Positions 1 to 7,667 of a DNA stretch of 31,952 nucleotides are shown piece by piece. Both the position numbers and the translations under genes were made by a program. The notes beneath the pieces were generated by a model. It saw only the letters and a program-made list of their open reading frames with translations, had not been told where the DNA came from and did no database searches. Origin of the DNA: QNZT01 sp964573205. GTDB taxonomy: Bacteria; Campylobacterota; Campylobacteria; Campylobacterales; QNZT01. The stretch covers positions 1-31,952 of the forward strand of contig CAZNIT010000051.1 of the NCBI GenBank assembly GCA_964573205.1, written 5' to 3'. Within the stretch, counting starts at the first letter, position 1. Each line of letters opens with the position of its first letter.

Positions 1-585
1 GAAGTAGTAGAGCTCTATTATGGTCTGTTCTCTTGTCGAGAGAGTTGTTAGTATCTCTTTTATGGATTCTATGAGTTGATCTTGTTCTATCTTTTTTTCT
101 ACATGATTTTCTACATGTCCGGAAACTATCTGTTCGTTCAACGGAACATTTGTGGCTATCTGCGAAGCGGCTTTTGCTTCTCTGATCTTTGCTACACTTT
201 CACCGAGTCTTTTTGCAAGAGTGTGGTCATCCGGTTCGGTTGCATTTTCGCTGAGGTGTTTTCCTATCTCTACATCAATGGCTTTTACTAGTCGTCTGTT
301 GTTTCTGCTGATAACATCAAGACTCCTTAGGTAGTCTAACATTGAACCATAAACTCTCTTTTTTGCATATCCCCAAAAAGAGTCGTTTTGAGATGTGTCG
401 TATCTTCTTGAGAGTTTGACCATCTCCTCTATGCCTATTGATATCAGGTCGTTTACATCAACAGATGCAGGCAGCCTCTCTTTTAATCGAAATGACATAG
501 CTCTAACCGCAGGTAGATATTGGATAACTATCTCATTACTCTCTTCATAACAGATCTTTTTTGTTGCGGGATTTTTACAACTCAT
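1..585 (-). CDS. fliA: RNA polymerase sigma-28 factor FliA, 3' end outside window
   Basis: Flagellar sigma factor that directs late flagellar genes such as flagellin. The minus strand is open from an ATG at 585 to the left edge, giving 195 codons of a protein normally about 235 long, so region 4 is cut off. Visible signatures are DVNDLISIGIEEMVKLS and FWGYAKKRVYGSMLDYLRSL (sigma region 2, with the RIRGAMLDxLR-like stretch of FliA) and the start of region 4 near LTTLSTREQTIIELYYF. An AAGGAG ribosome site lies about 9 bases upstream and overlaps the stop of the preceding gene, which ends only 5 bases away, so the two are probably translated together. Downstream of flhF and flhG this is the usual Campylobacterota arrangement, with fliM expected beyond the edge. 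Identification is firm. Confidence 0.95.
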   Translation of the reverse strand, partial: MSCKNPATKKICYEESNEIVIQYLPAVRAMSFRLKERLPASVDVNDLISIGIEEMVKLSRRYDTSQNDSFWGYAKKRVYGSMLDYLRSLDVISRNNRRLVKAIDVEIGKHLSENATEPDDHTLAKRLGESVAKIREAKAASQIATNVPLNEQIVSGHVENHVEKKIEQDQLIESIKEILTTLSTREQTIIELYYF

Positions 586-590
586 AGATA

Positions 591-908
591 TTAAACTCCT
601 TCTTTTTGTTGGTCGTTACCATGAATGGCTTTGAGCATTGCATTGATCTGATTCTCCCTCTCTTTGATCTGTTTGATCTGCGCGTTACAGTCGAGTTCAA
701 ACTCATCTTTATCGAAAAAGGAGATGGTGTTGTCTATGACACCGAGATAAAAAATCAAAACCACATGGATAAACAGATAGAAAAACAGAGTGATTACCAC
801 GGTATAAAGAAGAATATCGTAAAGTTCGTCGAATTTAAGGATAGAAAATACCAGACCGATGAAAAATCCGCTGACGGTAAAAAACGCCACATAGTTTTCA
901 CTTCTCAA
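591..908 (-). CDS. Small membrane protein upstream of fliA (Cj0062c-like position)
   Basis: A 105-residue protein with two hydrophobic segments at about residues 7-24 and 32-57, then a charged, probably coiled-coil cytoplasmic tail (QIKQIKERENQINAMLKA) ending in QKEGV. Start is a TTG at 908, supported by an AAAGG ribosome site just before it; an ATG a few bases upstream is out of frame and closes at once. Campylobacter and Helicobacter carry a small hypothetical or membrane gene at the same place between flhG and fliA, and position plus topology suggest an equivalent. No function is recognised. It sits 5 bases before fliA and probably shares its transcript, so a part in flagellar gene control or assembly is an inference from context only. 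Confidence 0.8.
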   Translation of the reverse strand: MRSENYVAFFTVSGFFIGLVFSILKFDELYDILLYTVVITLFFYLFIHVVLIFYLGVIDNTISFFDKDEFELDCNAQIKQIKERENQINAMLKAIHGNDQQKEGV

Positions 909-954
909 GCCATCCCTTTAAATTCAATATATTAAATATTACTAAAAATATTCT

Positions 955-960
955 ATTATA
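955..960 (-). promoter_or_regulatory. Possible -10 box for the small membrane gene and fliA
   Basis: On the minus strand a perfect TATAAT occupies 960 to 955 in an AT-rich leader about 47 bases before the TTG start at 908. I see no good -35, which is common in Campylobacterota. If used, it gives fliA a promoter separate from flhF/flhG and from the CAP lipoprotein gene. Confidence 0.4.
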
Positions 961-1021
961 TTCCTTATGTAGAAATCTTCTGTTTTACTAATAAATTTAA
1001 AAGCAACTAATGTGCCAATTT

Positions 1022-1957
1022 TTAGCGATAAAGCGGAACTCTTTTAATATTTTCAAGATCGTTATCCCAGCTTGATGTCGGATCGACTCCATCCATAACG
1101 CAAAATGTTCTTCTCCAGTAAAGACCGTTTTGTTCATATTCACTTTGGGCGGTGTAAGCGGCTATTATGCCCTCTTCGTCCTTTTTTGCGGAGTCGTCGA
1201 TCAATCCTGTAACTAGTAGGGATTTTCTATGTCCGTAGTTTTGCGATTTATCCGTGTACATCCAACCGTAAACGGCTTTCGCCTCACTCTCATATACGAT
1301 TTGATAGTCGATACTCGAACCGACCGCGAAAGTTGCGATATTTTCAAACAGAGACTGCATATTCGTTCCAAGCTTCAAATCGGTGGAAGACTCTATTCTC
1401 TCTTGCGGAGTTTTTCCGTCCGCGTTGTGGGGATCCTTTTCAAAGTCGTCGATATGTGTCGAGATATAATCGGCATACGGCTTGACCACCTCGTTTTCAA
1501 GTGTGGTGTCTATACCCTCAAAAGGTCTTATTCCTCTGGCGCATCTTTCCGAATTTGCGAGATAGAGTATTTTTTGACCGGCATCCATCTCATCCCATAT
1601 TCGCTGTGAAGGAAGTGTCATTTTCTTATCGTTAGAGATACTTGGATCCAAAGCTCTGGCATAGTTGAAAATATCCTCTATATCTTTCACGCTAAGAGAG
1701 GAATAATTTTTCGAATCCTCATATCTAATATCCTCTTTACCGTAAGTAACGAAGGTATCTGAAAACCTGTTTTCAGTCGTTTTTGTGGCGTCACATTCGT
1801 AAATGTTTTTTTGATCGCTCTTTGGATAAGACGATTCCTCATCCTTTACTTGTTGTGAGCCGTTTGAGTTGTCATTTTTATCGTCTCCTGAGGAGCCGCA
1901 AGAGTTTAATGCGAGTATAAGTACAAAAAATAGCGTAAAGAGAGTAATCGTTTTCAT
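1022..1957 (-). CDS. Exported CAP/SCP-domain lipoprotein
   Basis: A 311-residue protein with a lipoprotein signal peptide: hydrophobic residues 5-18, then LNSC with the lipidated Cys at 20, followed by a Ser/Gly/Asp/Asn-rich linker (residues 21-50) typical of a tether. Residues of about 125-275 resemble the CAP (SCP/PR1) superfamily: an opening helix with LYLANSERCARG, YADYISTH, the PHNADGKTPQERI stretch, ENIA, and YESEAKAVYGWMYTDKSQNYGHRKSLL-type closing elements including the conserved Gly-His. CAP proteins are secreted; in bacteria their activity is mostly unknown. The gene lies between the 73-residue HTH gene and the small membrane gene before fliA, a place I do not remember as holding such a gene, so it looks like cargo inserted in a flagellar regulatory cluster. 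A strong hairpin covers its translation start region. Confidence 0.75.
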   Translation of the reverse strand: MKTITLFTLFFVLILALNSCGSSGDDKNDNSNGSQQVKDEESSYPKSDQKNIYECDATKTTENRFSDTFVTYGKEDIRYEDSKNYSSLSVKDIEDIFNYARALDPSISNDKKMTLPSQRIWDEMDAGQKILYLANSERCARGIRPFEGIDTTLENEVVKPYADYISTHIDDFEKDPHNADGKTPQERIESSTDLKLGTNMQSLFENIATFAVGSSIDYQIVYESEAKAVYGWMYTDKSQNYGHRKSLLVTGLIDDSAKKDEEGIIAAYTAQSEYEQNGLYWRRTFCVMDGVDPTSSWDNDLENIKRVPLYR

Positions 1958-1961
1958 TTTC

Positions 1962-1990
1962 TACCCGTATCATGAGATTTGATACGGGTA
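1962..1990 (-). promoter_or_regulatory. 11-bp hairpin before the CAP lipoprotein gene
   Basis: TACCCGTATCA and TGATACGGGTA form a perfect 11-bp inverted repeat with a 7-base loop. It fills the gap between the stop of the 73-residue gene and the ATG at 1957, starting 4 bases before that ATG. Neither strand has a T-run after the stem, so a standard terminator is unlikely. The 3' arm carries the only ribosome-site-like bases (GGGTAG), so the hairpin could limit translation, or act as an operator or RNA-processing site. Function is inferred. Confidence 0.6.
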
Positions 1991-2212
1991 TTATAACATA
2001 CTTTGGAGTTTAAATTTATCCGATAACGATTTTATATAAAGATGATCTTTTCCGGTTAATCGGCTGATCTCTTTTATAGAGAGTTTTTCTAAAAAATAGA
2101 GTTGTAAAAAAGTGATCTCGTCTTGCGTGAGTTCGTTTAAGCTGTGGTTTTCGAGTACACTTTGCAGTGTCATAAAGTATGATGCTTTTTCTTGATCGAA
2201 GTTGATTTGCAT
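1991..2212 (-). CDS. 73-residue helix-turn-helix protein in the flhF-flhG operon
   Basis: A small protein starting 8 bases after the flhG stop, therefore probably co-transcribed. Residues about 27-70 look like the DNA-binding region 4 of sigma factors: LTQDEITFLQLYFLEKLS, then IKEISRLTGKDHLYIKSL as a candidate helix-turn-helix. There is no other sigma region, so it is not a complete sigma factor. Possible roles are a small DNA-binding regulator, a decoy for anti-sigma FlgM, or a partner of FlhG; none is shown by the sequence. It ends at a TAA immediately before the hairpin upstream of the lipoprotein gene. The ORF is well supported by position and coding character; the fold assignment is moderate. 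Confidence 0.65.
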   Translation of the reverse strand: MQINFDQEKASYFMTLQSVLENHSLNELTQDEITFLQLYFLEKLSIKEISRLTGKDHLYIKSLSDKFKLQSML

Positions 2213-2220
2213 AGTGATTC

Positions 2221-3102
2221 CTAAAAGTGATCTAAAATTCGTCTTATAAACAGAGCGAAACTCTTTCTTTGAGGAGGTAAAAGCACCTTGTGTTCCAACT
2301 TTTGTAAGAGATTTGAAGTGATGAGCGATAGTTCGTATGAGCAGAGATTATTAGGATACTCCTCGCAAAAGAGAACCCTATATTTTGAGCTTTTAGTTAT
2401 AACCGGATCCTGACTGACGGATCCTAGATAGTGTAGGCTCGGCGGATTTGTTATATTGTTTTGCGCCACCTTTTGAATTTTCTCAAAAATTAATTCTCCC
2501 TCTTTTTCGTTTCTTGTCATGTTTAAAGCCATATTTATATCGGGATGAAAAGAGTTTGTCACTTTGACAGTGGCGTACGCATCCGTTATAGCCGAGGGAT
2601 CGGGAACGGTTAAGACTATTATTTCGTCCGATTGTTTCAAGAAAGTTTGAACGTTTTTACCGATTCCGGCGCCCGTGTCGATGAGAAGAAAATCAAGACC
2701 GTCCAAAAAAGCCGCCTCTTTCGCAAAACGATCGATTATTTCTTTCGTATTGTAGTCAAAGATCTCATCTCCGCTTTCGGAGGGAATGAGCAAAAGATTA
2801 TCGTTTATATTTATGACGATATCTTCAAGAGAAGATTCTCCCTTTAAAACATGAAGAAGATTTTTTTGCACTTTGACGTTGAAAATTATATCCAAATTGG
2901 CAAGTCCTAGATCCGCGTCGAATACCCCGACTTTATAATTCATTTGAGAGAGCAGATAAGCGATATTTGCCGTGAAAGTACTTTTTCCTACGCCGCCTTT
3001 GCCGCTTGTTATCGTGATGATCTTCGTATCCGGTTGACTTGATTGTCGTTTGTTCGTATTATTTAATATATTGTGCAGTTTCGACGCCTGTGTGTGGGTC
3101 AT
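2221..3102 (-). CDS. flhG: FlhG (FleN/YlxH) flagellar-number MinD-like ATPase
   Basis: MinD/ParA-type ATPase that controls flagellar number and, in Campylobacterota, also cell division placement, working with FlhF at the cell pole. 293 residues, normal length. Deviant Walker A SGKGGVGKST at 33-42 with the signature Lys35, FDADLGLANLD at 61-71, and Walker B-like LLIDTGAGIG at about 139-148. The N-terminus TQASKLHNIL resembles the DQAxxLR activator helix through which FlhG stimulates FlhF GTPase. The C-terminal RKSFALFIRRILDHF is a plausible amphipathic membrane-targeting helix. Its ATG overlaps the flhF stop by four bases (ATGA), indicating translational coupling. Very secure. Confidence 0.95.
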   Translation of the reverse strand: MTHTQASKLHNILNNTNKRQSSQPDTKIITITSGKGGVGKSTFTANIAYLLSQMNYKVGVFDADLGLANLDIIFNVKVQKNLLHVLKGESSLEDIVININDNLLLIPSESGDEIFDYNTKEIIDRFAKEAAFLDGLDFLLIDTGAGIGKNVQTFLKQSDEIIVLTVPDPSAITDAYATVKVTNSFHPDINMALNMTRNEKEGELIFEKIQKVAQNNITNPPSLHYLGSVSQDPVITKSSKYRVLFCEEYPNNLCSYELSLITSNLLQKLEHKVLLPPQRKSFALFIRRILDHF

Positions 3103-4343
3103 GCGTTTACCTTATGGCGAAATCCGTCAAAAAGGCACTCTATCAGAAAATCTCCGTTTGCCGTCTCTATATCATCAGGAACCTCTTGTCCGGTAGAAAA
3201 GTAACTGATCGGTTTTTGAGTTTCATAAATCAAGGAGAAGATATTGCCGAAATTAGATGTTTCGTCGAATTTCGTCACAATCATAGTATCTATATCCAAA
3301 TAAGAGAAATTTTTATATATATCCTTCAGATCATCGTATTTTGCGGAAGCCGAAACGACTAAACTGACATCTATGGGATGATTTGTCTGCGTTAAAAAAG
3401 CTGCGAGTTTTTCTATTTTCTTTCTGTCATGTTGGGAGCTGCCGACCGTATCTATTAGAATGATATCGCAGTAAGAGAGAGAGTCAAGAGCTTTTTTAAA
3501 ATCCTCTATATCTATTACGTCTTCAAAGGGGAGTTTCATCATCTGCGCATATTGAAAGAGTTGTTCCACGGCACCGATTCTATAAGTATCAAGAGTGATG
3601 ATTCCGACTTTATAGCGATACTCCAGTATAGAGTATCTTGCCGCGAGTTTCGCAAGCGTCGTAGTCTTTCCGACTCCCGTCGAGCCGACAAGCATCATGA
3701 TTTTCTGTTTAGATTTGGGAATCTCTTTTTCGATTCTTACCGGGATCAATTTTTTTAGTAAAACTTGAAAATATCGCTTTATCGTGGTGCTGTTTTGCCT
3801 CATATGAAGAGGCATATGCGCCAAAGTCTCTTCCAATATGGCTTTTATATGTTCTTTATCAATGCCGCTTTTTTTCGCTATGTCGTAAATTTCCGCAAAT
3901 TCGGGTGGAATATCAACTTCTCTTGATTGTGTTTTTTGATCCCACAGCATAGTTTGTAGAAGTTTGATCTTGTCTGTTAGAAGTGCTATATCGCTTTTTA
4001 AAACTTTGTATTCGTCTTCTTTTATTTCGTTTTTTATAGTTTCGACGATTTGCGAATCACTCTCATGGGATTTCTCGGATTGAAGATCGGAGAGTTGGCG
4101 GGCGGTCTTTGATATGTTCAGAAGTATCTCATCGTCAAAGCCGATATCATCGTTTTTTCGTACTTTTTGAGGCTCTTTTTTCGTACCTTTTACGGCGACG
4201 ACCACTTCATAAAGCCCCTCTTCGGCGAGTGTCTTTTTCTTGATCTGTTTAGTACTGACAACTAGCGCCTCCTCGCCGCAGGCGCGCTGAGCCTTTTTTA
4301 GCGCCTGTGCGGGAGTAGGTGCCGTGAATGTGTAAAGTTTCAT
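3099..4343 (-). CDS. flhF: FlhF, SRP-type GTPase for flagellar placement
   Basis: Signal-recognition-particle family GTPase that recruits early flagellar parts to the pole. From the chosen ATG it has 414 residues: a basic, low-complexity B region (about 1-150, with a coiled-coil stretch near 105-135), an N domain, then the G domain with P-loop GSTGVGKTTT at 220-229, TLDTYRIGAVEQL at 250-262, DTVG at 298-301 and TKFDE at 357-361. The DTxG loop reads DTVGSSQ rather than the common DTAGRS. Start 4343 (MKLYTFTAPTPAQAL, the usual FlhF N-terminus) is preferred over an in-frame ATG at 4382 because AGAGGG stands just upstream of it. The start lies inside the end of folK (95-base overlap), and the end overlaps flhG by four bases. 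Confidence 0.93.
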   Translation of the reverse strand: MKLYTFTAPTPAQALKKAQRACGEEALVVSTKQIKKKTLAEEGLYEVVVAVKGTKKEPQKVRKNDDIGFDDEILLNISKTARQLSDLQSEKSHESDSQIVETIKNEIKEDEYKVLKSDIALLTDKIKLLQTMLWDQKTQSREVDIPPEFAEIYDIAKKSGIDKEHIKAILEETLAHMPLHMRQNSTTIKRYFQVLLKKLIPVRIEKEIPKSKQKIMMLVGSTGVGKTTTLAKLAARYSILEYRYKVGIITLDTYRIGAVEQLFQYAQMMKLPFEDVIDIEDFKKALDSLSYCDIILIDTVGSSQHDRKKIEKLAAFLTQTNHPIDVSLVVSASAKYDDLKDIYKNFSYLDIDTMIVTKFDETSNFGNIFSLIYETQKPISYFSTGQEVPDDIETANGDFLIECLFDGFRHKVNA

Positions 4344-4830
4344 ATAGCCCTCTTTTGAGATAAGATAACGGGATGAGTACACTTTTACGCTCGCTGAACT
4401 TCGGATGCGGAAGTGTCAAATGCCTTTTATTAATAGCTATTTTATCAAAAACTATTATATCGATGTCTAAAGTTCTGGGACTATTTTTAAAAACTCTTTT
4501 TCTTTTAAAGATATATTCGACTCTTTGAGTAAAGCGCAAGAGTCGATAAGGTGAAAGGTTCGTTTTGATCAAAAAAACGCAGTTGAAAAAATCATCTTGC
4601 TCCGTAAATCCGAAAGGGGGATTCTTGAGTATAGGAGAAGTTTCCACTATATCCACGAGGCAGTTTTTTCGCAAATATAAAAAGAGTTTTTGAAACCTCT
4701 TTCGGCTATTTCCTACATTCGATCCTATACCAAGAAGTGCGGTATGTCTTTTTGCGCTTTTTACGACATTTCGATACGGAAAATTTTTCTCGAAATAGAG
4801 TGTCAAATCTTTTGAGAGTCTTTTTTTCAC
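4249..4830 (-). CDS. folK: Hydroxymethyldihydropterin pyrophosphokinase FolK
   Basis: Transfers pyrophosphate from ATP to 6-hydroxymethyl-7,8-dihydropterin in folate synthesis; cytoplasmic. Motifs: LGIGSNVGN at 33-41, NPPFGFTEQDDFFN at 70-83, RTLDIDIIVFD at 119-129 with Asp122 and Asp124 as Mg ligands, and LTLPHP at 138-143. GTG start at 4830, two bases after the stop of the M24 peptidase gene. The N-terminal KRLSKDLTLYFEKNFPY extension fits Campylobacterota FolK as I remember it. The family normally stops near SVLIPLSYL (about residue 158). Here the frame runs on about 35 residues into flhF, giving a basic tail (GAKKGSARLRRGG) of no known function. 193 residues in total. Confidence 0.9.
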   Translation of the reverse strand: MKKRLSKDLTLYFEKNFPYRNVVKSAKRHTALLGIGSNVGNSRKRFQKLFLYLRKNCLVDIVETSPILKNPPFGFTEQDDFFNCVFLIKTNLSPYRLLRFTQRVEYIFKRKRVFKNSPRTLDIDIIVFDKIAINKRHLTLPHPKFSERKSVLIPLSYLKRGLYETLHIHGTYSRTGAKKGSARLRRGGASCQY

Positions 4831-4832
4831 AT

Positions 4833-5858
4833 CTAAAGCAAAACGGCTCTGGTGTGTGCTATTCGCACCATGTCTTCTATACGTATGCCGAATTCTCCGG
4901 GCAAATAGATACCAGGCTCGATCGTAAAGACCATATTCTCCTCGATAATCGTTTGTGATTTGGAGGAGATGATAGGAAGTTCGTGAATATCCAGTCCCAC
5001 GCCGTGTCCGGTAGAGTGTACGAAGTAGTTTCCGAATCCGGCTTTTTCTATCACATCTCTAGCCGCTTTATCGATGCTGGAAGCTTTTACGCCGGGTTTC
5101 GCCGCTTTGATGGCTCTCTCTTGCGCTCTCAATAGGGTATCGTAAACTTTTTGACGTTTTGAGGAGAGAAAACTCTGATCTTTTTTATCAAAAGATATAT
5201 CTTGATTGTATTGCGCTACTCTAGTTCTGTCACTGCAATATCTTTCGTATTTCATTCCAGCGTCCACCAGGATTAGCGAACCGATTTTAAGCTCTTTATT
5301 CGTAGCCAAAGCGTGAGGCTTCGCCGCATTTTCGTTTATAGCTACGATCGGTTCGAAACTCAGCTCGTATTCTCCGTAGTCGCTTAATTTTGCACAGCAC
5401 TCGAAAAATAGCCTTTTTTCATTTTTACCGAGTCCGTGGCGTTTTAGATAGGAGGAGAATTGATCGAAGGCGTTATTCGTCAATCGTGCCGCCTCTTTGA
5501 TAAGTTTGATCTCTTTATTCGTCTTTATGATTCTTTTTTTCTTCGAGAAGTCGGGAGCTTGTTCGAAGTAAGTGTATTTTGATTCTTTTAGAGTTTCCAA
5601 CTCTTTTACGCTAAGCTCGATAGGATCGAAGTGAAGTTTTCTTATTTTATATTTTTGCAGTAACTTTGCCGCCTCCTCAAAGAGGTTCTTGGCTTCTACG
5701 ACTTTGGCTTTTTTGATCTTTTGTTTCGCTTCCGTCGTGTAGCGTGCATCCGTGATAAAGAAACTTTCTTCACCGAATTTCAGATATAGTTCGTTATCAC
5801 ATGAGAAACCGCATTCGTAATATACGGCGTTTTCATCTTTGAGGATAAAGTTGGTCAT
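4833..5858 (-). CDS. pepP: M24 metallopeptidase, Xaa-Pro aminopeptidase type
   Basis: Cytoplasmic aminopeptidase expected to remove N-terminal residues before proline. 341 residues from the ATG at 5858 (MTNFILKDENAVYY). A longer reading from 5927 would run inside aroQ and adds a basic stretch with no family match, so I reject it. N-terminal creatinase-like domain about 1-110, then the pita-bread domain. The five metal ligands can be seen: Asp199 (LVDAG), Asp210 (CSDRTR), His285 (HSTGHGVGLDIHE), Glu314 (FTIEPGIYLP) and Glu328 (RIEDM). It follows aroQ by seven bases and precedes folK by two, so it is in the same operon. The exact peptide preference cannot be read from sequence; the symbol is by family. 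Confidence 0.87.
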   Translation of the reverse strand: MTNFILKDENAVYYECGFSCDNELYLKFGEESFFITDARYTTEAKQKIKKAKVVEAKNLFEEAAKLLQKYKIRKLHFDPIELSVKELETLKESKYTYFEQAPDFSKKKRIIKTNKEIKLIKEAARLTNNAFDQFSSYLKRHGLGKNEKRLFFECCAKLSDYGEYELSFEPIVAINENAAKPHALATNKELKIGSLILVDAGMKYERYCSDRTRVAQYNQDISFDKKDQSFLSSKRQKVYDTLLRAQERAIKAAKPGVKASSIDKAARDVIEKAGFGNYFVHSTGHGVGLDIHELPIISSKSQTIIEENMVFTIEPGIYLPGEFGIRIEDMVRIAHTRAVLL

Positions 5859-5865
5859 GATTTTG

Positions 5866-6354
5866 CTATTGGTTTTTGGGCTGCTTTTGAGCTTGTGCTT
5901 GAGCCTCTTGCATAGCTTGAATCTCACTTAAAATCTGTATCATGCTTACCATGGCGAGGTGGTAGCTAAAAGGGCCGAAACCGCTGATTTGTCCGGAGCA
6001 TACCGGTGCGATGAGGCTTTTGTGTCTGAACTCTTCTCTGGCGTAGATATTTGTTATGTGCACTTCTATAGTCGGCATCTGTACCGCTTTTATGGCATCT
6101 CTTATGGCGATGGAGGTATGAGTATATGCCGCCGCGTTGATGATGATACCGTTGGCGTCTCCCATACACTCTTGAATTTTATCGACGATTTCACCTTCAA
6201 GGTTAGATTGAAAAAATTCTATCTCATGATTGCTCTGTTTCGCATAAGTCTCCATCTGTGTGTGAATATCTTCCAGCTTCATCGGTCCGTATAGATTTTG
6301 TTCTCTTAGTCCGAGCATATTTAAGTTGGGTCCTTGTATAACGACTATTTTCAT
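5866..6354 (-). CDS. aroQ: Type II 3-dehydroquinate dehydratase AroQ
   Basis: Third step of the shikimate pathway, turning 3-dehydroquinate into 3-dehydroshikimate; a cytoplasmic dodecamer in this family. 162 residues. The N-terminus IQGPNLNMLGLREQNLYG carries the active-site Arg17 and Tyr22, IINAAAYTHTS gives Asn73 and neighbours, and EVHITN carries catalytic His99. The C-terminus has an Ala/Gln-rich tail (EAQAQAQKQPKNQ) beyond the usual end at about residue 145. It is the first gene of the leftward aroQ-pepP-folK-flhF-flhG run, starts about 100 bases from the divergent amidohydrolase gene, and has an AAAGGA ribosome site. Chorismate made from this pathway also feeds the futalosine route suggested by the neighbour. 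Confidence 0.95.
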   Translation of the reverse strand: MKIVVIQGPNLNMLGLREQNLYGPMKLEDIHTQMETYAKQSNHEIEFFQSNLEGEIVDKIQECMGDANGIIINAAAYTHTSIAIRDAIKAVQMPTIEVHITNIYAREEFRHKSLIAPVCSGQISGFGPFSYHLAMVSMIQILSEIQAMQEAQAQAQKQPKNQ

Positions 6355-6452
6355 TCTTTTCCTTTTGAGTTTTATTAACGGCTCATTTTAGCCAATTTGC
6401 CCTAAAGGATATCTACATTAATATTATTCAAGAATAAAAAGGAGATAAGTTT

Positions 6453-7667
6453 ATGACTATATTGCGAGCGGACTTTATAATGACGATGAATGAGAAATTC
6501 GATATTTTGCAAAATAGTGCGGTGGCTTTCGACGATAAAATAGTTGCCGTCGGCGGCGAAAGAGAGCTTCGGGACAGATTTTCCGACGCACTTTTCATAG
6601 ATGCCGGAGAGAATTCGGTTTTGATGCCCGGACTTGTAAATCCTCATGTGCATTTGGAGTTTTCGGCAAATAAAACTACGCTAAAATACGGTGATTTTAT
6701 TACTTGGCTTAAAAGTGTCATATCTCATCGCGAAGAGTTGATCAAAAAGTGCTCCGATGAGTGTATATTCGACGCTCTTTTGAATATGTTAAGATCGGGA
6801 ACCACTACGATCGGTGCCATAAGTAGTTTCGGAGCCGATTTGAAATCTTGCGTTCAAACACCTTTGAACGTGATCTATTTCAATGAAATTTTAGGTTCAA
6901 ATCCCGCTATGGTAGACGCTCTTTTTAGTGATTTTAAAAGTCGTTTGAGTGAGAGTAGAAAATATTCGAAAAAGAGTTTTGTTCCGGCGGTATCGATTCA
7001 CAGTCCTTACTCTACGCATCCACTGCTTGCTAAAAAGGTTCTTGATATAGCTAAAAGCGAGAAGATGATAGTTTCGACGCATTTTATGGAGAGTCGAGCC
7101 GAAAGAGAGTGGATCGATAAAGCGGAGGGAGATTTCGCCGCTTTTTTCGAAGAGTTTTTACCAGGTTCCAAACCGGTTAACGATCCGATCTCGTATATCG
7201 AGCTTTTTAGAGGTGTTCATACACTCTTCACACATGCCGTTTACGCGAACGAAAAAGAGTTGAGACTTATGCAAAATATCGGATATATCACTCATTGTCC
7301 CGTTTCGAACAGGCTTTTGGGCAACGGTATTTTGGATATCTACAAAGTACGAAACCTTACTATCGGTACCGACGGGCTAAGCTCGAACTTCTCGTTAAAT
7401 CTTTGGGACGAGATGCGTACCGCCCTTTTTATGCATGCGAATGTAGATCTTTACGAACTCTCCAAAAAATTATTGATCGGTGCAACTAAAGAGGGGGCTA
7501 AAAGTTTGAAAAGAGAGAGCGGTGAGATAGGTAAAAATTTCGATGCGGATATCATCATTCTCAAACTTCCCGATAAAGCTTCAAAGAACGATCTTGCACT
7601 CGAGGTGCTTTTGCATACGAAAGAGGCGAAGAGAGTCTATATAGGCGGAATTGACCGCAGGTTTTAG
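6453..7667 (+). CDS. Amidohydrolase, aminofutalosine deaminase family
   Basis: COG0402-type amidohydrolase of 404 residues. Metal and catalytic residues can be seen: HVH at 65-67, His210 with Glu213 in STHFMES, His261 in FTHAVY, THCPVSNRLLG at 280-290 and Asp307 in IGTDGLSSN. Campylobacterota members of this group, including one from Nitratiruptor, have been tied to deamination of 6-amino-6-deoxyfutalosine in menaquinone synthesis, which is the best call; a general chlorohydrolase/cytosine-deaminase-like role is the alternative. It is divergent from aroQ, the same neighbourhood as in Campylobacter. Ribosome site AAAAGGAG lies well spaced before the ATG. Its stop codon sits in the loop of a terminator hairpin. 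Confidence 0.85.
   Translation: MTILRADFIMTMNEKFDILQNSAVAFDDKIVAVGGERELRDRFSDALFIDAGENSVLMPGLVNPHVHLEFSANKTTLKYGDFITWLKSVISHREELIKKCSDECIFDALLNMLRSGTTTIGAISSFGADLKSCVQTPLNVIYFNEILGSNPAMVDALFSDFKSRLSESRKYSKKSFVPAVSIHSPYSTHPLLAKKVLDIAKSEKMIVSTHFMESRAEREWIDKAEGDFAAFFEEFLPGSKPVNDPISYIELFRGVHTLFTHAVYANEKELRLMQNIGYITHCPVSNRLLGNGILDIYKVRNLTIGTDGLSSNFSLNLWDEMRTALFMHANVDLYELSKKLLIGATKEGAKSLKRESGEIGKNFDADIIILKLPDKASKNDLALEVLLHTKEAKRVYIGGIDRRF

Noticed and set aside
606..935. Plus-strand 109-codon open frame opposite the small membrane gene
   Set aside because: It mirrors the minus-strand gene, has no ribosome site and no protein-like domain; the minus-strand frame has membrane helices and operon context.
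5859..5927. Longer start for the M24 peptidase at 5927, overlapping aroQ by 62 bases
   Set aside because: The added residues are a basic stretch with no family match; the ATG at 5858 gives the conserved N-terminus MTNFILKDENAVYY and a normal seven-base spacing.
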